Origin: Mycolicibacterium frederiksbergense
GTDB lineage: Bacteria > Actinomycetota > Actinomycetes > Mycobacteriales > Mycobacteriaceae
Length of the DNA: 64,000 nucleotides
Direction: 5' to 3'
NCBI RefSeq assembly: GCF_012223425.1
Contig: NZ_CP038799.1
Span: forward strand, 2,542,001-2,606,000
The notes beneath the pieces are model-generated. The model searched no databases. It saw only the letters and a program-made list of their open reading frames with translations, and was not told the origin of the DNA. A program made the position numbers and the translations under genes. Shown here piece by piece: positions 25,432 through 34,063 of this stretch. The stretch's first letter is position 1. Each line of letters opens with the position of its first letter.

Positions 25432-26581
25432 CGAGATGGCGGCGTAACCGCCCGTCCGCCAGCCGGAACAGGTGACTCATGGCCACGGCCGTGCCGCGCA
25501 CATCGTCGCGTGCGGTCAGGTAGGTCCAGCGGTGCGCCTCGGGCAATGAGAAGAAGGTCTCGAAGAAGCTGGGGACCTCCTCGGCAGGCATCCGCAGTAG
25601 TGCTTCCAGGCCGATCTGCCGGAAGCGGTGGATCGCTCGTGCCGGGCGCGACCAGACGATCTGGCGGGCTGCTGCCAGGGCGGCGTCCGGACCCTCCGGT
25701 AGGTGCGCGGCCAACGCTGCGGCCACCGGCGGGGCGAGGTGCAGCGATGCGGCCACGCTGAACCCCGTCGCCGGGTGGATCAACGGCGCTGCCGCGCCGA
25801 ACCCGAGCGAAGATCTGCCGTTGTGTCGCGGTTGATCCAGCGGAAACGAAACCTTCTCGCTGCGTGCGCCTTCCGGGATCCGTACGCCGTGCCGGGCCAG
25901 CCGGGCCTGCAGCCGGCGGCGCAGCACGGCCAGCGGCAGTCCCGGCCGCCGGGCCAGCGAGGTCTCTTCCAGCAGGACCTGGCCACCGCCGAGGGGCGCC
26001 GCGTACAGGAACGTCGGCCAACCGGACTCGCCGTGGTCGGTGCGCCAGTCCATGAACAGGGCGTCTCCGGGTCGGGTGAGCGGTGCCGCCGCGTCCTCGT
26101 CGACCACCACCCCGTAGGCCGTCTGGTCTGCGGACGTGCCCCGCGCCGGGCGGGGATGCAGCGGGCGTGATCGGCCGCCGGCGTCGACGACGACGGCGGC
26201 GCGTAGCTCCGATCCGTCGGCCAGCGTGATGACCCCACGCTCCGGTGATCCGAGCGCGCGCCCGGTGTGAATGTGCACCCCGGCCAGTTGGTCGGCGAGG
26301 TGACGATGCAGCGCTGGCACGTCCAGAACGGCGTATTCCCAACCCAATTGGTGCTCGGTCAGTGCGATCGCCCGGCCGTCGGCCCGTGCCGCGATCACCG
26401 ATGCGGGCAGGTCCGCCGGTACCTCCGGGCTCCACATTCCGTACGTGGCCGTCCAGGGCCGGCCCGGGGAGGGGTCCAGCAATCCGGTGGCCAGCCCGAG
26501 CCGCCCGCACGCCGCCGCCAACGCCGTGCCCGCGGGCCCGGCGCCCACCACCAGAACGTCCAGCTGCGGTCGCGAGGTCAC
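25349..26581 (-). CDS. Lycopene cyclase family flavoprotein
   Basis: The 410-residue protein matches the CrtY/CrtL lycopene cyclase family: dinucleotide loop VLVVGAGPAGTALAA at 9-23, VVDAGGRSRP near 130, an HPATGFSVAAS motif near 270 and the FFETFFSLP segment near 340. The expected reaction is ring closure at the ends of lycopene to give beta-carotene, with reduced FAD as cofactor. No crtE, crtB or crtI gene is in the window, so it must work with unlinked genes. The start is GTG 26581. Its 3' end overlaps the permease gene by 83 bases on the opposite strand. Confidence 0.85.
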   Translation of the reverse strand: MTSRPQLDVLVVGAGPAGTALAAACGRLGLATGLLDPSPGRPWTATYGMWSPEVPADLPASVIAARADGRAIALTEHQLGWEYAVLDVPALHRHLADQLAGVHIHTGRALGSPERGVITLADGSELRAAVVVDAGGRSRPLHPRPARGTSADQTAYGVVVDEDAAAPLTRPGDALFMDWRTDHGESGWPTFLYAAPLGGGQVLLEETSLARRPGLPLAVLRRRLQARLARHGVRIPEGARSEKVSFPLDQPRHNGRSSLGFGAAAPLIHPATGFSVAASLHLAPPVAAALAAHLPEGPDAALAAARQIVWSRPARAIHRFRQIGLEALLRMPAEEVPSFFETFFSLPEAHRWTYLTARDDVRGTAVAMSHLFRLADGRLRRHLVSSAVRRSAPAVVSAPRAIDARPPGPA

Positions 26582-26598
26582 AGTCGAACGATACGTAC

Positions 26599-28776
26599 CT
26601 AGGAGGCCAATGCGCGGGGGGTGATCGTCGCCGGATCAGCGGTGGACAGGGTGAGGAGCATGTCGGTGACCCGCAACGACCCGAAGGCGGTGGCGGTGGC
26701 GTAGGTCGTGGACGAGGCCACCAGTTGCACGGTGACGGTCTGACCGGGCTTCAAGGCGTGGGCGACAGGTTCGAGCGGGATGCTGATCGTGTGCGTCTGA
26801 CCGTCGAGGGTGACCGGTATGGGGGTGACCTGGCTGCCCAGCACCATTCCGGTGGAATCGTCGACCAGCTGTGCGTACACGTGCCGGGCGATGCCGGTGC
26901 CACGGTAGCGCAGCGTCAGTTGAGGTGCGCCCACCACAACGGTGGTCGCGGTCAGTGCGGGCGTCGTGAGGTTCAGCGCGTTGAAGGCTTTCGAGCCGCC
27001 GATCGGCAACACCCCGAACATCGGTCCGGAACCGCCGAGGAACGGCACCAACGGCAGCAGGCCGCCGGCACTGCCGGCGGTGAGGGGGCTGCCGTTGACG
27101 ATCGAGTAGGTGTCCGACGCGTAGAACTGCCCGCGCTGGTCGACGAACTCGAACTGCGGACCGGTCGCCGCCGTGGTGTTGCCGTTGACATACCGGTCGA
27201 GCCAGGCGAGGGTCGCCCGCTGGATCACGACGCCGTCGGTGGGGTCGAAGAGGTCATTGGCGCACAGTCCGTGTCCGCCGCAGAACCAGATCACCGTCGT
27301 CGGCACACCGTTGGCGATGAGGGTCTGGGCGGTGCTGTCGGCCTCCTGCAACGAGAACAGGGTGTCCACGGTGCCCTGGATCAGCAACGTGGGCGCGGTG
27401 ATCTTGCCGACGAGGTCGAGCGGGCCGCCGGGGCCGAGTTGCGCCAGCCGGTCCTGTTCGGCGGCTGTCTGCCTGCCGGTCAGCACCCCGAAGATGGTGG
27501 CGGGCAGGATCGCCGGATTCGGACGGGTGAACAGGGTGATACCGGCGGTCAGGATCGACGCCCAGCTGCTCTTGAATGCCTGGTTCTTGTACGTCGCGGT
27601 GTTCAGGGTGTTCCAGGCGATCGCCGGCACGATCGCGTCGATGCGCGGGTCGGTGGCGGCGCTCACGAGCTGGATGCCGCCGCCGTAGGAGGCGCCGGTC
27701 ATGCCGATGCGGGGATCGAGCACGCCGGGGTCGAGCCGGGCCTCGGGCTGGGTGGCCACCCAGCTGATGATCGCGGAGACATCCTTGGCGTCGAACTCTG
27801 GGGAGCCCTGCTCGAGTCGTCCGCCGGAGCTGTTCTCGCCGCGCGGATCCCAGGTCACCACGTTGTAGCCGGCGGCGCGCAGCGTCCCGACGTACACCAG
27901 GCCCGAGGTGTCGGCGATGATGCCGTCCAGCGGCGTGACATTCAGGTTCGTGGCGCCCGGCAGCAGCAGACCGGGGGCCTGCAGGATCGTGGCCGCCCGC
28001 TCGCCGGGCCGCAGCCCTACGGCGGGCATGAAGTGCGCGTAGATCCGGGTGCCGTCGAATGACGTCAGCATCACGTCGCGCGGACGCGGAGCCCCCGGCG
28101 GGCGGCCGGCCTCCAGGGGGTAGCCGAAGATCGGATGCAGCAGGTCGCTGACCACCGGTATCCGGTTGATCGTCGCGATGATCGGCGTGACGAACAGCGG
28201 TCCGAAGACCGGGATCTGCTGCAGCGGCTCCAGCAGCGGTGTCTTCGGTGTCGCGATGACCGGCGCCTGGGTGACCGGGTCGACGACCCGTGACGTGGCG
28301 GCGGTGGGGGCGAGGGTGTTCCTGCTCGCGGCGGCAAGCATCGTCCACGACAGCGGTGGATCCACCGGCGCCGTGGGTCTGTCCTTGGCGGTGCGCGCCG
28401 TGCGCACTGTGCGTGGCGCGGTCAGGGCGTCGGCGACTTCCGTCACGGCCGCCGGGGTGATGACGGTCAGGTCATCCGAAGAGCTGTCGGCGGAGCCGGC
28501 CGCGGCCCGCTTCGGAGGTTCCAGCGACGCCGCCGACTTCGCGGACCTCGCGACCCGAAGCGTGCCCGATCGCGGGGTATCGGGCTCCGATCGCTCGTCG
28601 GATTCTGCGGTCCGCGCCGGTGCTGTGCTGGACGCCGCAGGTGTTGTACCGTCGCCCGAACTGTCAGCCGGAGCCGCCGACGCGGTGCCGCAGACGACCG
28701 CCGCCCCGATTCCCAGGGCCGCCGCCAGACCACCGATCCTGCCGATGTGCACCGCCGCGCTCACACCGGTCGTCAC
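26599..28776 (-). CDS. Secreted S15/CocE-type hydrolase with long N-terminal linker
   Basis: The 725-residue protein starts with VHIGRIGGLAAALGIGAAVVCGTASAAP, an exported region, then about 170 residues rich in Ser, Thr, Pro and charge. The catalytic part from about 230 resembles X-Pro dipeptidyl-peptidase/CocE enzymes: TWDPRGENSSGG, the nucleophile elbow GASYGGG (Ser near 363), a charge-relay region QGTVDTLFSLQEAD and CGGHGLC holding the likely His. A beta-sandwich-like C-terminal domain follows. It should be an extracellular esterase or peptidase. The signal-plus-linker design is shared with the genes at 9403 and 55743. The start is GTG 28776. Confidence 0.75.
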   Translation of the reverse strand: MTTGVSAAVHIGRIGGLAAALGIGAAVVCGTASAAPADSSGDGTTPAASSTAPARTAESDERSEPDTPRSGTLRVARSAKSAASLEPPKRAAAGSADSSSDDLTVITPAAVTEVADALTAPRTVRTARTAKDRPTAPVDPPLSWTMLAAASRNTLAPTAATSRVVDPVTQAPVIATPKTPLLEPLQQIPVFGPLFVTPIIATINRIPVVSDLLHPIFGYPLEAGRPPGAPRPRDVMLTSFDGTRIYAHFMPAVGLRPGERAATILQAPGLLLPGATNLNVTPLDGIIADTSGLVYVGTLRAAGYNVVTWDPRGENSSGGRLEQGSPEFDAKDVSAIISWVATQPEARLDPGVLDPRIGMTGASYGGGIQLVSAATDPRIDAIVPAIAWNTLNTATYKNQAFKSSWASILTAGITLFTRPNPAILPATIFGVLTGRQTAAEQDRLAQLGPGGPLDLVGKITAPTLLIQGTVDTLFSLQEADSTAQTLIANGVPTTVIWFCGGHGLCANDLFDPTDGVVIQRATLAWLDRYVNGNTTAATGPQFEFVDQRGQFYASDTYSIVNGSPLTAGSAGGLLPLVPFLGGSGPMFGVLPIGGSKAFNALNLTTPALTATTVVVGAPQLTLRYRGTGIARHVYAQLVDDSTGMVLGSQVTPIPVTLDGQTHTISIPLEPVAHALKPGQTVTVQLVASSTTYATATAFGSLRVTDMLLTLSTADPATITPRALAS

Positions 28777-28888
28777 GGAGGTCTCCAGTCAGTCGTTTGC
28801 CGGCGAGGTGATGTCCATCACAACATGGCGGACCGATCGGAACAAGGACAGCCCGCGACGGCGACGATGTCACGGAGCGACGGGTGGC

Positions 28889-29557
28889 CTACGTCGTGCG
28901 CGCGCTCCACTCGGCCGTGCGCTCGGGTGTCGCCTCGGCCAGTGCCTTCAGCGTGTTCTCCACGTCGAAGTCCTTGCCGTACACCGGCGTCCCGGGTTGT
29001 TGTCGCCACGACTCGGAGATCGGCCCGGCGTCGACCGGATCGAATCCGAGCTGCTCGACGATCCCGTGCACCAACTCCCGTCCCGGTCCGTCCTCGCCGG
29101 CGATCGGGAGCGCGATGCGATCGGACGCACCGCTGGGCGTGCCCTTCTTCAGCAGATGCTTCCAGAAGATCCCGTTGAACACCTTGTACACCGGCGCACC
29201 GATCTGCTCGGCGACCCAGGCGCTTTCGGCCTGACCGTCCTCGATGGCCGAGATCTCCCCGTCGCGTTGCTGCGGGTAGTAGTTGTTGGTCTCGATCACC
29301 GGCGCGCCGGGCTTGCGCGCATCGACGATGCTGTCGGCGAGATCGGGCACGTTCTTCTGCGGGATGCTCACGATGACGAGGTCGGCGCCGGCCGCGGCGT
29401 CCTTGGCCCACACCGCCGTCGCGCCCGTTTCGTTGGCCAGGTCCGCGAGCGTCTCGGGCGCCCGCGAATTCGCCACGGTCACGTCGTGGCCCAGTTCGCG
29501 CAGCCGACGGGTCAGTGTCCCGCCGATCAGCCCTGCTCCGATGATTCCGATCTTCAT
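28889..29557 (-). CDS. NADPH-dependent F420 reductase-like oxidoreductase
   Basis: From ATG 29557 the protein has 222 residues with an N-terminal Rossmann fold MKIGIIGAGLIGGTLTRRL. Next comes VTVANSRAPETL, whose Ser-Arg pair fits NADP over NAD. The domain matches the NADP-oxidoreductase/F420-dependent family. Mycobacteria make F420, so hydride exchange between F420 and NADP is plausible, but many members of this family act on other substrates. A longer reading from 29680 adds residues before the Rossmann start and is rejected. It lies between a GAF-EAL gene and the S15 hydrolase gene, all on the minus strand. Confidence 0.78.
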   Translation of the reverse strand: MKIGIIGAGLIGGTLTRRLRELGHDVTVANSRAPETLADLANETGATAVWAKDAAAGADLVIVSIPQKNVPDLADSIVDARKPGAPVIETNNYYPQQRDGEISAIEDGQAESAWVAEQIGAPVYKVFNGIFWKHLLKKGTPSGASDRIALPIAGEDGPGRELVHGIVEQLGFDPVDAGPISESWRQQPGTPVYGKDFDVENTLKALAEATPERTAEWSARTT

Positions 29558-29636
29558 AGTGGCGCCAACGCCCGGCCGCGGGGCGCTATTCCGCGGCGTG
29601 ACCTCCCGGCGCACGACGACTGTGACCGGCGGGCCG

Positions 29637-30902
29637 TCAGCCGATGTGGCCCGGTCGGCCGAGCAGGTACCCCTGCCCACACTGGATTCCCAGGGCCCGC
29701 AGGGCGCGCATCTGCTGCGGGTTCTCGATGGCCTCGGCGACCGTCGACGAACCCAGCTCGGTGGCGAGTTGCACGATGGATGTGGCCAGCGCTCGTTTGA
29801 CCGGGTCGTTCTCGATATCGGAGGTCAACTCGCCGTCGATCTTGATCATGTCCGGTCGAAGCCGCAGCAGCTGGGTGAAGCTGGCGAATCCGGCACCGGC
29901 GTCATCGATGGCCAGGTCGATACCTTTGTCCCGCAACGGCTTCAACCGGACGGCGAAGTCCTCGGGAAACGGCTCGTGCTCGGTGATCTCCACCACGAGT
30001 CGATACTCGGCGCCGGTCAGGATGTCCTGCACGGTCGGATCGAGCGCCGTCAGCGGACTCAGATTGACCGCCAGAAAGCACTCGTTCGGGATGGCACGCG
30101 CGGCGGCGAGGATGCGCCGCAATGCCAGCAGTTCCAGCGGATAGCTGCGGCCGAGCCGGCGCGCGGTGTCGAACCACTGGGCGGGGCTCACCTCCGGCTG
30201 TGCCGGGAATCGGGACAAGCCCTCGAAGCCCAGCGTGCGGCCGCTGGCCAGGTCGACAATGGGTTGGAAGACCGGCTGCAGCTCGGCCGGCGTCGACAGC
30301 AGGGCGTCCAACTGGTCGTGAAACTGGTCTTCCCGTAGAGCCTCGGGTAGCAACACCGATGCCAGAAATCGAGCCGCCGATTCGGCGTTCGGCGTGCGGG
30401 GGTCGTCGAGCAGGACATCGAGTAGCCGCGACAACTCCGAGTGCGAGTCGATCAGCGCCGAGACGAACTGGCTGATCGAGGTGATGGCGAGAACATCGGC
30501 GTCGTTGAACCGATGGGCCTCGGTCGCCGTGACGGAAAGAGCGCCGACCGCTATGCCGTTGTGCATCAACGGAATCACCACCAGGGAGTGGATGCCCAGA
30601 CGGTCGCCGATCTCCCGAACCTCGGAGGTCAGCGACATGTCGGACGAGGTTTCGTGGCTCACCTGGGGCTGCCCGGTGGCGATCGCACGTCCCTGGAAGG
30701 TGCCCTCCCCGGGCAGTACCAGGCCGAGCAGGGAGGCCACCAGCCCATGGGCTGACACGACGACGAACTTCTTGTCCTGGGTGTAGATGCTGATGGCGGC
30801 ACCGTCGGCCTTGGGGGTGAACAGACACGTCTGCTCGGCGATCCTGCTCATCAGGGACACCGGATCGAGAGAGGCGGCCAGAACCGTCGTCAGCTTGTGC
30901 AT
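29637..30902 (-). CDS. GAF-EAL protein, probable cyclic-di-GMP phosphodiesterase
   Basis: About 421 residues. An N-terminal GAF sensor domain (about 20-165, with HSLVVIPLMHNGIAVGALSV) precedes an EAL domain (about 205-420). EAL landmarks are FEGLSRF (EGL for EAL), NLSP, EITEHE, LAIDDAGAGFASF, MIKID, AEAIEN and QGYLLGRP, so the metal- and substrate-binding acidic residues, Lys and Gln appear kept. It is therefore a likely active phosphodiesterase that cuts c-di-GMP when the GAF ligand signals. The DDFGTG loop is DDAGAG, a variant whose effect is unclear. ATG 30923 is an alternative start. No GGDEF domain is fused. Confidence 0.85.
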   Translation of the reverse strand: MHKLTTVLAASLDPVSLMSRIAEQTCLFTPKADGAAISIYTQDKKFVVVSAHGLVASLLGLVLPGEGTFQGRAIATGQPQVSHETSSDMSLTSEVREIGDRLGIHSLVVIPLMHNGIAVGALSVTATEAHRFNDADVLAITSISQFVSALIDSHSELSRLLDVLLDDPRTPNAESAARFLASVLLPEALREDQFHDQLDALLSTPAELQPVFQPIVDLASGRTLGFEGLSRFPAQPEVSPAQWFDTARRLGRSYPLELLALRRILAAARAIPNECFLAVNLSPLTALDPTVQDILTGAEYRLVVEITEHEPFPEDFAVRLKPLRDKGIDLAIDDAGAGFASFTQLLRLRPDMIKIDGELTSDIENDPVKRALATSIVQLATELGSSTVAEAIENPQQMRALRALGIQCGQGYLLGRPGHIG

Positions 30903-30992
30903 GGAGCCCCGTATCAACGGCATCGTGTGTGACGCTATTTCACAACACCTTGGCCCCCGCGGTCCGAAGAAACGTCAAAAGCGACGCTCTGA

Positions 30993-31013
30993 GGCCCAGT
31001 GGCCCACTGGGCC
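30993..31013. promoter_or_regulatory. 21-bp perfect palindrome upstream of the CitE-like gene
   Basis: GGCCCAGTGG-C-CCACTGGGCC is a perfect 10-bp inverted repeat with one central base, in the 193-bp divergent gap between the GAF-EAL and CitE-like genes. A related half, GGCCAGTGGGC, recurs at 31036-31046. The arrangement suggests an operator for a dimeric repressor or activator, but no regulator gene is adjacent. The same palindrome can also form a hairpin in RNA. Confidence 0.6.
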
Positions 31014-31095
31014 GTGAACATTATGTGCTTAATCTGGCCAGTGGGCTGATCGGCTCGGACGATGGAAAAGACATCGCCGAGCGAAAGGTGCACGC

Positions 31096-31947
31096 GTGAC
31101 AGTTTCACCGCAGGCAACGCAGCGACGCCGGAAGCCGCACTGGTCACTGGCCCGCACGTGGCTGCTGCAGCCGGGAATCCCCGATGGCGGTGAGGCGTAT
31201 GACGCAGCCATCGCCAGCAGCGCCGATGCCATCGTGCTGGACATCGAGGACGGACTGCCCGAAGCGCAGAAACCCGCCGGCCGGGTGTCGGTGGCCGAGT
31301 GGCTGAGCGCCGGGGCGCAGGCGTGGGTGCGGATCAACAGCGTGGCGACCTCGGCGTGGTCGGCCGACCTGGACGCCGTGGCGCATACCCCCGGGCTCGT
31401 CGGCGTGATGCTGGCCAAGACCGAATCCGGCGACGATATCGCCGCCACCGCCGCGCGGTTACCGCCCGGAACGCCGCTGGTGGCCCTGGTCGAATCGGCA
31501 CTGGGCATCGAATCGGTCAGCGAGATCGCACGGGCGCCGGGCTGCGCGCGGATCGCGTTCGGGCTCGGTGATTTTCGCCGGGACACCGGGATGAGCCAGG
31601 ATCCGACGGTGCTGGCGTATCCGCGCGCCCGGCTGGTCATCGCCAGCCGCGCCGCCGGTCTTGCGGCGCCGATCGACGGGCCGACCCTGCGCGATCAGTC
31701 GCGCCACCTTGCCCGGGAGACAGCGGTGGCCAACTCCGCGGGCATGACCGGACGGCTGTGTCTGGATCCCGAGCACGCCGAGACCATCAACAGCCTGCTC
31801 AGCCCCTCGGCAATCGACATTGACGAGGCCCGCAGGACGCTCGCGCGCCTCGACGCACCCACCGGGCCCTACGACGGCAGCGTCGGACCCACCCGCGCCC
31901 GCGCGCAGGCGGTGCTCGATCTCGCCGAGAAGCTCGGCCTGGACTGA
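31096..31947 (+). CDS. CitE/HpcH-HpaI family lyase-like protein
   Basis: The 283-residue protein belongs to the CitE-like branch of the PEP/pyruvate TIM-barrel enzymes. Landmarks are ADAIVLDIEDGLPEAQK (metal region), WVRINS, GVMLAKTESGDD, LVALVESALGIESV and FGLGDFRRD, which supply the Arg, Glu and Asp residues of the active site. Such enzymes cleave or hydrolyse beta-hydroxyacyl-CoA or malyl-type substrates; the partner subunits of true citrate lyase are absent. The GTG start at 31096 has AAAGG seven bases upstream. It lies before the sugar operon on the same strand, with 107 bases and its own operator signals in between, so it may be separate. Confidence 0.8.
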   Translation: MTVSPQATQRRRKPHWSLARTWLLQPGIPDGGEAYDAAIASSADAIVLDIEDGLPEAQKPAGRVSVAEWLSAGAQAWVRINSVATSAWSADLDAVAHTPGLVGVMLAKTESGDDIAATAARLPPGTPLVALVESALGIESVSEIARAPGCARIAFGLGDFRRDTGMSQDPTVLAYPRARLVIASRAAGLAAPIDGPTLRDQSRHLARETAVANSAGMTGRLCLDPEHAETINSLLSPSAIDIDEARRTLARLDAPTGPYDGSVGPTRARAQAVLDLAEKLGLD

Positions 31948-31968
31948 ACCGATTCAAATTCTGCGAAA

Positions 31969-31988
31969 GCGCATGCGCAAGCGCTTGC
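31969..31988. promoter_or_regulatory. Palindromic operator candidates for the LacI regulator
   Basis: Two adjoining palindromes, GCGCATGCGC (31969-31978) and GCAAGCGCTTGC (31977-31988), lie about 70 bases before frcB. The second has the central CG and AAGCGCTT core typical of LacI-family operators, and the operon itself encodes a LacI protein. This is the likely site for sugar-responsive repression. Confidence 0.65.
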
Positions 31989-32054
31989 CTACGGTTTAGG
32001 CTCCCGAAGATCACGTGATGCGATCCGCGTCACATCGGGGACAAGGGAGTCCAC

Positions 32055-33047
32055 ATGTTCGGGAAGCGCAGCACGCACGCGGTCGGGATGGTTCTCATGG
32101 CCGGCTCGCTGGTTCTGGGTCTGACGGCCTGCGGCGGATCCGATTCGGACGCCATCAAGGTCGGACTGATCACCAAGACCGATTCGAATCCGTTCTTTGT
32201 GAAGTTGCGCGAGGCCGCCAAGGCGCAGGCCGACAAGGATGGTGCCGAGCTGATCGCGCTTGCAGGAGCTTTTGACGGCGACAACGAGGGCCAGGTCGCG
32301 GCCATCGAGAACATGGTCGGCCAGGGCGTCAAGGGCATCCTGATCACCCCGAACTCCTCCACCGGAGTGCTCGACGCGATCAAGAAGGCCCGCGACGCCG
32401 GTGTCGTGGTCATCGCGCTCGACACCGCCACCGACCCCGAGGACGCCGTCGACGCGACGTTCGCGACGGACAACTTGGCCGCCGGCGTCAGCCAGGGCAA
32501 ATGGGTGAAAGCCGCCCTTGGCGATGCACCGCCGCAGATCGTGATGCTCGATGGCACCCCCGGCGGCACCGTCGACACCTTCCGGCACGACGGATTCCTG
32601 GAGGGCTTCGGCATCACCGAGGGTTCGCCGGAGATCGTCGGCCAGGAGAACACCAACGGAGACCAGACCAAGGCCCAGACCGCGATGGAGAACATCCTGC
32701 AGCGCGCGCCGGGCATCAACGCGCTCTACACCATCAACGAGCCTGCGGCCGCGGGCGCGTATCAGGCCATCCAGTCCGCCGGCCGCACCGACCAGATCAC
32801 CATCGGGTCGATCGACGGCAGCTGCACCGGCGTGGCCGATGTGAAGTCCGGCAAGATCGGCGCCACGGTGATGCAGTTCCCGGCGAAGATGGCCGAACAA
32901 GGCGTGCAGGCCGTGGTGAAGTTCGCCACCGACGGCACCAAGCCGAGCGGATTCAACGACACCGGCTCGGAGCTCATCACCGACAAGCCCGTCGCCGGCC
33001 TCGAATCCAAGGACACCGCCTGGGCCGAACAGAACTGCTGGGGCTGA
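32055..33047 (+). CDS. frcB: Sugar ABC transporter substrate-binding lipoprotein (FrcB-like)
   Basis: The 330-residue protein has a lipoprotein signal with lipobox LTAC (Cys at about 26), followed by the periplasmic-binding fold of the ribose/fructose group. The stretch VGLITKTDSNPFFVKL, DGDNEGQVAAIE and ATFATDNLAAG closely recall S. meliloti FrcB, the fructose, mannose and ribose binder. It captures the sugar outside the membrane and hands it to FrcC/FrcA. AAGGGAG precedes ATG 32055. It is the first gene of a seven-gene operon and sits just after a LacI-type palindrome. Confidence 0.85.
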   Translation: MFGKRSTHAVGMVLMAGSLVLGLTACGGSDSDAIKVGLITKTDSNPFFVKLREAAKAQADKDGAELIALAGAFDGDNEGQVAAIENMVGQGVKGILITPNSSTGVLDAIKKARDAGVVVIALDTATDPEDAVDATFATDNLAAGVSQGKWVKAALGDAPPQIVMLDGTPGGTVDTFRHDGFLEGFGITEGSPEIVGQENTNGDQTKAQTAMENILQRAPGINALYTINEPAAAGAYQAIQSAGRTDQITIGSIDGSCTGVADVKSGKIGATVMQFPAKMAEQGVQAVVKFATDGTKPSGFNDTGSELITDKPVAGLESKDTAWAEQNCWG

Positions 33048-33055
33048 GCCCGGCC

Positions 33056-34063
33056 ATGAGCACCGGCGCTCCCTCGACGGCTCCTTCTGCGGCAAAGCCC
33101 TCGGTATCGAGCCGGTTCAACGCGGGCAGCATCCTGCGTGAACCGCTGCTCGGCCCGATGGTGGCACTCCTGCTGGCGATCGTCATCTTCAGCGCGGTCT
33201 CGGATTCGTTCCTCAATCCGCAGAACGTCTCGCTGATCCTGCAGCAGTCGGTGGTCGTCGGCATCCTGGCCGTCGGCCAGACCCTGATCATCCTCACCTC
33301 CGGCATCGATCTGTCCATCGGCGCGGTCGCCGTCTTCGGCAGCATCGTGATGGCCCAGACTGCCGGCGCCAACGGGCCTTTCGTCGCACTGGGGGCCACG
33401 CTGCTGGTGTGCGTGGCGTTCGGTGCGATCAACGGCGGGCTGGTCACGATGCTGCGGCTGCCACCGTTCATCGTCACGCTGGGCACGTTCACCGCGATCC
33501 AGGCGGCGACCCGGCTGCTCGCCGGCTCCGAGACCTACCGCGTGGAGCAGGGCCCGCTCACCTTCCTGGGCACGTCCTTCCGCATCGGCTCGTTCTCGAC
33601 CACCTACGGTGTGGTCGCGATGCTGCTGGTCTACCTCGTCATGTGGTACGCGTTGTCCCAAACATCCTGGGGTAAACATGTTTACGCGGTCGGCGGCAAC
33701 CCGCAGGCGTCGATGTTGTCCGGCATCAAATCTGGGCGGGTGCTGCTGTCGGTGTACATCACCACGGGCGTGATCGCGGCCATCGCCGCGTGGGCCGCTC
33801 TCGGGCGCATTCCCAACGCCGACCCGAACGCCTATCAGAACGCCAATCTCGAGTCGATCACCGCGGTCGTCATCGGCGGGACCAGTTTGTTCGGTGGGCG
33901 CGGCGGCGTCGGCGGAACCCTGGTCGGCACGCTCATCGTCGGGGTGCTCCGCAACGGCCTGACCCAGGCCGGTGTCGACAATCTCTACCAGAACATCGCG
34001 ACCGGAATTCTCGTGATCGTCGCGGTCGCCGTGGATCAGTTCGCGCGCAGGAGGTCACAGTGA
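33056..34063 (+). CDS. frcC: Sugar ABC transporter permease (FrcC/RbsC-like)
   Basis: The 335-residue membrane protein has about eight to ten hydrophobic segments and the family marks GQTLIILTSGIDLSIGAVAVFGS (helix 2 region), LPPFIVTLGTF and the cytoplasmic contact loop VIGGTSLFGGRGGVGGT. It forms the channel through which the bound sugar enters. ATG 33056 lies eight bases after the frcB stop. The GTGA overlap with frcA couples translation of channel and ATPase. Confidence 0.86.
   Translation: MSTGAPSTAPSAAKPSVSSRFNAGSILREPLLGPMVALLLAIVIFSAVSDSFLNPQNVSLILQQSVVVGILAVGQTLIILTSGIDLSIGAVAVFGSIVMAQTAGANGPFVALGATLLVCVAFGAINGGLVTMLRLPPFIVTLGTFTAIQAATRLLAGSETYRVEQGPLTFLGTSFRIGSFSTTYGVVAMLLVYLVMWYALSQTSWGKHVYAVGGNPQASMLSGIKSGRVLLSVYITTGVIAAIAAWAALGRIPNADPNAYQNANLESITAVVIGGTSLFGGRGGVGGTLVGTLIVGVLRNGLTQAGVDNLYQNIATGILVIVAVAVDQFARRRSQ

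Noticed and set aside
26245..28062. 605-codon plus-strand open frame opposite the lycopene cyclase and S15 hydrolase genes
   Set aside because: Gly/Arg/His-rich shadow frame without domains, caused by high G+C.
31016..31046. Possible promoter elements in the palindrome-rich gap before the CitE-like gene
   Set aside because: TAATCT at 31030 could be a -10 box but no -35 box has acceptable spacing, so only the palindrome is reported.
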